Positions 5,696 to 10,227 of a DNA stretch of 10,227 bases are shown here, one piece after another. The notes under the pieces were generated by a model. That model made no database searches, was not told the origin of the DNA, and was given only the letters and a program-made list of their open reading frames with translations. How positions within the stretch are numbered: position 1 is the first letter of the stretch; each line of letters opens with the position of its first letter. The position numbers were made by a program, and so were the translations under genes. Source of the stretch: an uncultured Oscillibacter sp. (GTDB lineage Bacteria > Bacillota > Clostridia > Oscillospirales > Oscillospiraceae); NCBI GenBank assembly GCA_910585165.1, contig CAJUBX010000080.1, forward strand, positions 1-10,227, given 5' to 3'.

Positions 5696-7369
5696 ATGAA
5701 AAAGACGATTGGCAAAACGATTTCCGCGGGCCTTGCGGTGCTGCTCCTTACGGGATGCAGCGGCGGCCTGGTGAACAACGTCAACGACGGCACCGTCAAC
5801 GAAAACCGGGAACAGACGGATTTCTACATCATGGGCGGTATGTCCGCCCTCTGCGCGGGCTACGACGACCACGAGGTGCTGGACGGCCTCCTGGAGGAGG
5901 CTGGCATCAGCATCAAATGGGAAACTATGAGCGATTCCCTGGCGGAGCAGGTGAACATCCGCATCACCGGCGGCCAGCTTCCCGACGCCTTCATGGGCGT
6001 GGGCTTCAACAACTACGACCTGGCCCGGTACGGCGACGACGGCACCTTCCTGGACCTGACGCCTTATCTGACCCCGGACATCATGCCCAACCTCTGCGGC
6101 ATTCTGGAGGAACACCCGGAGATTCGCGCGGCTATCACCCAGGAAGACGGCGGCATCTACGGCCTGCCCTCCGGCGAGCAGATGACTACCGCGGGCATCG
6201 GCGTGCCCATGGACGAGGCGTACTCCATCTTCTCCGTTCCCCAGTACAGCATGATCAACAAGGCGTGGCTGGACGATCTGGGCCTGGAGGTCCCTACCTC
6301 CCTGAATGAGCTCCACGACGTGCTGAAAGCCTTCAAGGACAACGATATGTCCGCCAAGTATTACGGCAACGCTCCTGGCTCCACCCTTCCCATGACCACC
6401 GGCTTTGACGAGTGGTGCTGGGGACAGAATATCTTCTACTCCGGCTTCGGCTTCACCAACTTCCCCAACGACGTTATCAACGACCTCCAGCTGAACAGCG
6501 ACGGGAAAGTGGAATTCGTCTGCGCCAGCGACGCCTACCGAGACTGCCTGACCTACTTCCACGACTGGTATGCCGAGGGCCTGATGGACGTGGAGATGTT
6601 CTCCCAGAGCGACAGCCAGCTCATCGCCAAGTGCCAGCAGGGCTACGTGGGCGTGTCCACCTGGTGGTACATCGAGGAACTGATGGGCGAATACGCCAAG
6701 GACTACGTCTTCCTGCCGCCCCTCACCGGCCCCAAGGGCACGGAGTATGAAAACACCTGCAATGTCACCATCCGGCACGGTTCTCCCATCACCTCCGGGC
6801 AGCTGAATATCACAAATAAATGTCAGAGCCCCATCAACCTGCTGAGGTTCTTCGATCTGTGGTATACTGGAGAATCCGCCATGCAGCTGCAATACGGCCC
6901 CATCGGCGTGTTCTTCACCGGCCAGGATGACAAGGGCATGTGGCTGTCTATCACCGACGAGGAAGCCCGGGCAAAATACAACAAGAGTGCCGGCGAGGTC
7001 CGCAACTCCTATGAGGTCTATGGTCCCAAGCTGATCCTGGCGGAGTACTACAACGACGTCTTCTACATGGAGGACCGGGCCATCGAGCGCCTCACCGACC
7101 TGGACCAGTTCTGGATGCCCTACGTAAAGGACACCTCCTTCTATCCCGTGGACTGTGCCTTTACCGGCATGGAGCTGGAGACCATCGACTGGCATAAGCC
7201 CGATTTCGTCACCGCCGTCCGGGAACAAGAGGGCCTGTGGCTCAAAGAGGGCGGCCCCACCGACCAGGAGTGGGAGGACTACAAGGAGTACCTGAGCAAA
7301 AAGTGCGGCATGGATGATCTGATTCAGGTCTACCAGAACGCCTACGACCGTTACACCGCCGCCCAGTAA
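5696..7369 (+). CDS. Extracellular sugar-binding lipoprotein of the ABC transporter (LplA/YtcQ type)
   Basis: A 557-residue lipoprotein, the long size class usual for binding proteins that work with LplB/YtcP permeases. The signal (MKKTIGKTI, hydrophobic core, lipobox LLTG-C, Cys21) would anchor it outside the membrane. The mature protein is acidic and rich in Trp and Tyr, with family-like stretches such as GQLPDAFMGVG near residue 95, GVSTWWYIEELMG near 318 and VFLPPLTGPKGTEY near 337. The start ATG at 5696 follows an ideal AAAGGAGGA site 15 bases after the permease stop. It captures the sugar and passes it to the two permeases. The long form suggests oligosaccharides rather than a single monosaccharide; the GH32 and fructokinase partners point to fructosides. 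Confidence 0.93.
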   Translation: MKKTIGKTISAGLAVLLLTGCSGGLVNNVNDGTVNENREQTDFYIMGGMSALCAGYDDHEVLDGLLEEAGISIKWETMSDSLAEQVNIRITGGQLPDAFMGVGFNNYDLARYGDDGTFLDLTPYLTPDIMPNLCGILEEHPEIRAAITQEDGGIYGLPSGEQMTTAGIGVPMDEAYSIFSVPQYSMINKAWLDDLGLEVPTSLNELHDVLKAFKDNDMSAKYYGNAPGSTLPMTTGFDEWCWGQNIFYSGFGFTNFPNDVINDLQLNSDGKVEFVCASDAYRDCLTYFHDWYAEGLMDVEMFSQSDSQLIAKCQQGYVGVSTWWYIEELMGEYAKDYVFLPPLTGPKGTEYENTCNVTIRHGSPITSGQLNITNKCQSPINLLRFFDLWYTGESAMQLQYGPIGVFFTGQDDKGMWLSITDEEARAKYNKSAGEVRNSYEVYGPKLILAEYYNDVFYMEDRAIERLTDLDQFWMPYVKDTSFYPVDCAFTGMELETIDWHKPDFVTAVREQEGLWLKEGGPTDQEWEDYKEYLSKKCGMDDLIQVYQNAYDRYTAAQ

Positions 7370-7379
7370 ACCGTTCCGT

Positions 7380-7404
7380 TCCCGCCGGGATTGCCCCGGC
7401 GGGA
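7380..7404 (+). other. Intercistronic GC-rich hairpin between the binding-protein and GH32 genes
   Basis: CCCGCCGGG (7381-7389) and CCCGGCGGG (7395-7403) form a perfect 9-bp stem with a five-base loop, extended by a T-A pair (7380/7404). It starts 11 bases after the binding-protein stop codon and is not followed by a U-run. A second small GGGC/GCCC stem follows (about 7407-7417). This is the longest gap in the operon (74 bases). Such hairpins often protect the upstream mRNA so the binding protein outnumbers downstream products; partial termination is possible. Confidence 0.65.
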
Positions 7405-7443
7405 GCGGGCGGCGCCCCCACACTAAAAACCGGAGGAATCGTC

Positions 7444-8940
7444 ATGACCAGTGAACTTCTGCAAAAGGCCCGGGATTTTGAAGCCCAGTACGGCCCCCAT
7501 ATTCCCAACAGCGAGCGCCCCGCCTTCCACGCCACCCCCACCATCGGCTGGATGAACGATCCCAACGGATTTTCCGTTTATAAGGGAGAGTATCATCTGT
7601 TCTACCAGTACCATCCCTACAGCGTGGAGTGGGGCCCTATGCACTGGGGGCACCTGAAGAGCAAGGACCTCATCCGCTGGGAGCGGCTCCCCGCCGCCCT
7701 GGCCCCGGATGAAGAATACGACGCCTCCGGCTGCTTTTCCGGCGGAGCCGTGGAGCTGGAGGACGGACGGCAGCTTCTGCTGTACACCGGCGTTCAGCGC
7801 AACCACAGCCCCGAGGGCTATTTGCAGGACATCCAGACCCAATGCGTCGCCATCGGAGACGGGGTGAACTACGAAAAGTGGCCCGCCAATCCTGTGCTGG
7901 AGGGAAAGGACCTCCCCGAGGGCGGCAGCATCGTGGACTTCCGGGACCCAAAGGTCTGGAAGGACCTGGACGGAAATTACTGTGCCGTTATCGGCAACCG
8001 TACGGAGGACGGCAGCGGGGCCGTCCTGCTCTACCAGCTCACGGAAGGACTTAAGGGCAAGTTTGTCCGCATCCTGGACCGGAGCTATAACCAGTACGGA
8101 AAAATGTGGGAGTGCCCGGACTTCTTCCACCTGGACGGCAGGCAAGTCCTGCTCACCAGCCCCCAGGATATGACTCCCGTGGGCCTGGAGTTCCACGCGG
8201 GCAACGGGACGGTCTGCCTCATCGGCGATTATGATCCCCAGGGAACGGGTTTCACCCGCCAGTCCGCCCAGGCGATAGACTACGGCCTGGATTTCTATGC
8301 CCCGCAGACCCTGGAAACCCCCGACGGACGGCGGGTCATGATTGGCTGGATGCAGAACTGGGACACTGTGAACGCCAAGCCCTATCACTGCCGCTGGTTT
8401 GGGCAGACGACCCTGCCCCGGGAACTGTCCGTCCGAAACGGGCGGCTGTTCCAAAACCCCGTTCGGGAATTGGAAGCCTACCGGGGTCAGCGGGTTGTCC
8501 ATCAGAACATCCCCGTTTGCGGCGAGATCAACCTGCCCGGCGTTCAGGGACGGATGCTGGACATGACCGTAAAGGTCCGGCCCACGGGTCCCAATCTCTA
8601 CCGCTGGTTCCGCATCCGGGTGGCCAAGGACGGGGAGCACGAGACCATTATCCGCTACCGTCCCGACCAAGGCACCCTCAAGCTGGACCGCATCCGCAGC
8701 GGCCTGCCTCACGATATCGTCCATACCCGCTCCTTCTTGGTACGCCCCAGGGACGGGGAGATCGAGCTTCGCGTCATTCTGGACCGGTTCAGTGTGGAGG
8801 TATTCGTGAATGACGGCGAACAGGCCGCCAGCGCCGTGATTTACACCCCCCAGGAGGCGGCCGCCATCACCTTTGAGGCCGGAGGCTCCGCGCTGATGGA
8901 CGTAGAAAAATACGATTTGATTTTTAATGAGGAGATGTGA
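7444..8940 (+). CDS. GH32 beta-fructofuranosidase (sucrose / sucrose-6-phosphate hydrolase family)
   Basis: A 498-residue cytoplasmic enzyme (no signal peptide) of normal GH32 length. All three catalytic motifs are present: WMNDPNG with the nucleophile Asp39, FRDPKVW with the transition-state Asp168, and WECPDFF with the general acid Glu223. The five-bladed propeller covers about residues 20-335 and a C-terminal beta-sandwich follows (DGEIELRVILDRFSVEVFVNDGE is characteristic). It hydrolyses the terminal fructofuranosyl bond of sucrose or short fructans. Databases would probably name it sucrose-6-phosphate hydrolase, but the partner here is an ABC importer and no PTS gene is present, so unphosphorylated sucrose or fructo-oligosaccharide is the more likely substrate. 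The start ATG at 7444 follows CGGAGGAATC. It lies 3 bases upstream of the fructokinase ATG. Confidence 0.95.
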   Translation: MTSELLQKARDFEAQYGPHIPNSERPAFHATPTIGWMNDPNGFSVYKGEYHLFYQYHPYSVEWGPMHWGHLKSKDLIRWERLPAALAPDEEYDASGCFSGGAVELEDGRQLLLYTGVQRNHSPEGYLQDIQTQCVAIGDGVNYEKWPANPVLEGKDLPEGGSIVDFRDPKVWKDLDGNYCAVIGNRTEDGSGAVLLYQLTEGLKGKFVRILDRSYNQYGKMWECPDFFHLDGRQVLLTSPQDMTPVGLEFHAGNGTVCLIGDYDPQGTGFTRQSAQAIDYGLDFYAPQTLETPDGRRVMIGWMQNWDTVNAKPYHCRWFGQTTLPRELSVRNGRLFQNPVRELEAYRGQRVVHQNIPVCGEINLPGVQGRMLDMTVKVRPTGPNLYRWFRIRVAKDGEHETIIRYRPDQGTLKLDRIRSGLPHDIVHTRSFLVRPRDGEIELRVILDRFSVEVFVNDGEQAASAVIYTPQEAAAITFEAGGSALMDVEKYDLIFNEEM

Positions 8941-8943
8941 GAC

Positions 8944-9930
8944 ATGCAGTCAAAGCGCTTTGATGTAACCGCTTTAGGCGAGCTGTTGATCGACTTCACG
9001 GAAAGCGGCCTCAGCGAACAGGGCAACGCCCTTTTCGAGGCCAACCCTGGCGGCGCGCCCTGCAACGTGCTGGCCATGCTGGCCAAGCTGGGGCGGAAGA
9101 CCGCCTTCATCGGCAAGGTGGGGGCGGACCAGTTCGGCCGCCGCCTCCGTCGGGCGGGAGAGGGCGCTGGCATCTGCATGGACGGCCTGGCGGAGGACAA
9201 AACGGTCCCCACCACCCTGGCCTTTGTCCACAAGCTGGAGAACGGCGACCGGGACTTCTCCTTCTACCGGGGACCCGGCGCGGACCGGACCCTGACTGCG
9301 GGAGAGGTTTCACGTCCGATTGTGGAAGACTGTAAAATCTTTCACTTCGGCACTCTTTCTCTGACCCATGAGCCGGTGCGGAGCGCCACCCAGGCGGCGT
9401 TGGCCTGGGCGAAGGACGCGGGGGCGCTGATTTCCTTTGACCCCAACCTGCGCCCGCCTCTGTGGGACAATCTGGAAACCGCCAGGGAGCAGATCGCCTG
9501 GGGCCTTGCACAGTGCGACGTGCTGAAAATCGCCGATAACGAGCTGGAATTCATGACCAGGGAGAAGGATTTTCACAAGGGTGCGGCCATCCTGCAACAG
9601 CAGTATCCCAATATCCGGCTCTTGAACGTCACCGCTGGCCCTGGAGGCAGCTATTCCGCCTGTGGTGAGCTCTGGGTCCACCTTCCCGGCCTGGCCCTGG
9701 GCGGCGTGGTGGACACCACCGGCGCGGGGGACACCTTCTGCGCCTGTGTGCTGAACACTGTTTTGAAAAAAGGGCTGGACGCGCTGAACAGCGAGGCGGC
9801 TCTGGGAGAAATGCTCTCCTTTGCTAACGCTGCCGCCTATCTGGTGACGACGAAAAAGGGCGCGATCCGCTCCATGCCGGAACGGATGCAAATCGAGGCT
9901 CTTCTGCGCATGACTGCCGAAATCAGATAA
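8944..9930 (+). CDS. Fructokinase, PfkB (ribokinase) family
   Basis: A 328-residue cytoplasmic sugar kinase making fructose-6-phosphate from fructose and ATP. It opens with ALGELLIDFT and FEANPGGAPCNVLAMLAKLG (PfkB signature 1, substrate lid and binding GG), the pattern of ScrK-type fructokinases, and carries signature 2 DTTGAGDTF at residues 257-265 with the catalytic base Asp263. FDPNLRPPLW near residue 161 is also usual for fructokinases. The ATG at 8944 is three bases after the GH32 stop and its GAGGAG ribosome site lies within the end of that gene, so the two are translationally linked. It uses the fructose released by GH32. No strong terminator follows; only AGATAATCT plus TTTTT (9935-9946) offers a weak stop signal. 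Confidence 0.95.
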   Translation: MQSKRFDVTALGELLIDFTESGLSEQGNALFEANPGGAPCNVLAMLAKLGRKTAFIGKVGADQFGRRLRRAGEGAGICMDGLAEDKTVPTTLAFVHKLENGDRDFSFYRGPGADRTLTAGEVSRPIVEDCKIFHFGTLSLTHEPVRSATQAALAWAKDAGALISFDPNLRPPLWDNLETAREQIAWGLAQCDVLKIADNELEFMTREKDFHKGAAILQQQYPNIRLLNVTAGPGGSYSACGELWVHLPGLALGGVVDTTGAGDTFCACVLNTVLKKGLDALNSEAALGEMLSFANAAAYLVTTKKGAIRSMPERMQIEALLRMTAEIR

Positions 9931-10034
9931 ACCAGATAATCTTTTTAAAACTCAAAAATACCGGCGGCGGTCCACTCCACTGCTCATGGCCGCTGTACGG
10001 ATCAAAAGGAGGAAGCAGTTCCGCTTGGCTTGCG

Positions 10035-10197
10035 GTGCGGCAGTGTGGAGACCTGCCGTAAAGCGGCCCCTCCACCGCGGCGGGCCGGAAAGCGGTTTTG
10101 GGGGAGTCCGGGCCGCTAAAGCTGGTATGTATGTCTGAGAGCCCGTCTAAAATCTAGCAATTAGAGCAATCTGCGAAAAGCAGTTCAGTAACCAGCG
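10035..10197 (+). ncRNA. Structured RNA of probable mobile-element origin (IscB omega RNA/HEARO-like or group II intron 5' part)
   Basis: The segment has no good gene but several exact helices: 10036-10043 with 10053-10060 (TGCGGCAG/CTGCCGTA, one G-U pair, loop TGTGGAGAC); AGCGGCCC (10062-10069) with GGGCCGCT (10110-10117), holding nested CTCC/GGAG and ACCGC/GCGGT stems; GCTGGT (10121-10126) with ACCAGC (10191-10196), closing a junction with TCTA-GCAAT-TAGA and CTGC-GAAAA-GCAG hairpins. It is followed within about 25 bases by GGAAGGA at the very edge, which looks like a ribosome site for an ORF outside the window. An RNA of this size directly upstream of an ORF fits the layout of HEARO/omega RNA before an IscB nuclease. 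GTGCGGC at 10035 also resembles a group II intron 5' end (GTGYG). The structure is seen; the identity is inferred. The bases 9931-10034 hold only a weak termination signal and no gene. Confidence 0.45.
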
Positions 10198-10227
10198 TTA
10201 ATGAACCAACCACTACAATCGGAAGGA

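Noticed and set aside
4694..7423. 909-codon open frame on the - strand opposite the permease and binding-protein genes
   Set aside because: It is antisense to three genes with clear family motifs and ribosome sites. Its translation is low-complexity (rich in His, Val, Gly, Asp and Gln), as expected from the high-GC third-position bias of the opposite strand.
7423..8724. 433-codon open frame on the - strand opposite the GH32 gene
   Set aside because: Antisense shadow of a GH32 gene with all catalytic residues; no ribosome site and no recognisable domain.
9935..9946. Intrinsic terminator after the fructokinase
   Set aside because: AGATAATCT followed by TTTTT gives only a four-pair stem with almost no loop, too weak to call.
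10025..10138. 37-codon ORF from TTG with an AAAAGGAGG site at 10004-10012
   Set aside because: The ribosome site is good, but the start codon is weak, the spacing is long (12 bases) and the frame runs through the paired helices of the structured RNA. A chance ORF is more likely.
1..10227. CRISPR array, tRNA or rRNA genes
   Set aside because: No regularly spaced direct repeats, cloverleaf-like sequence or rRNA-like stretch was seen.

Overview
The window is GC-rich DNA, apart from an AT-rich divergent control region near 3540-3720. Genes are tightly packed, with Gram-positive style AGGAGG ribosome sites and lipobox lipoproteins. This suggests a gut-type Firmicute of the Clostridia, perhaps Oscillospirales; the taxon is an inference from style only. 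The core is a sucrose/fructo-oligosaccharide uptake and breakdown locus. On the + strand, from about 3672 to 9930, lie a sigma-A type promoter with a LacI-type operator, two LplB/YtcP-type ABC permeases, a solute-binding lipoprotein, an intracellular GH32 beta-fructosidase and a PfkB-family fructokinase. The sugar would be imported unphosphorylated, the fructosyl bond hydrolysed in the cytoplasm, and free fructose phosphorylated for glycolysis. No ABC ATPase is encoded here, so a shared MsmX/MsmK-like ATPase from elsewhere is expected.

A LacI-family regulator (2524-3513) is read divergently. Both of its flanking promoters carry AACGTT-centred sites, so it probably represses the operon and itself.

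Downstream of lacI on the - strand is a run of four overlapping or nearly touching reading frames (2438 down to 360): a small one-pass membrane protein that looks broken by a frameshift into two ORFs (2040-2438 and 1735-2040), a cysteine-rich lipoprotein (1133-1738) and a six-helix DUF624/YesL-like membrane protein (360-1118). DUF624 genes often accompany LplB/YtcP-type sugar transporters, so this arm may be accessory to the uptake system. At the left edge is the start of a Cof-type HAD phosphatase (1-214, - strand) with its own promoter.

The right end (9931-10227) has no convincing gene. From about 10035 it holds a strongly structured sequence (several nested helices) that stops at a ribosome-site-like GGAAGGA at the very edge. 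It looks like a mobile-element-associated RNA directly upstream of an ORF just outside the window. An IscB-type omega RNA (HEARO) or the 5' part of a group II intron are the leading ideas. Other points of interest are a 30-bp perfect palindrome over the lacI stop codon, a repeated TTCNTGAA motif in the lacI control region, and a 13-codon leader ORF that echoes the first permease's N-terminus.
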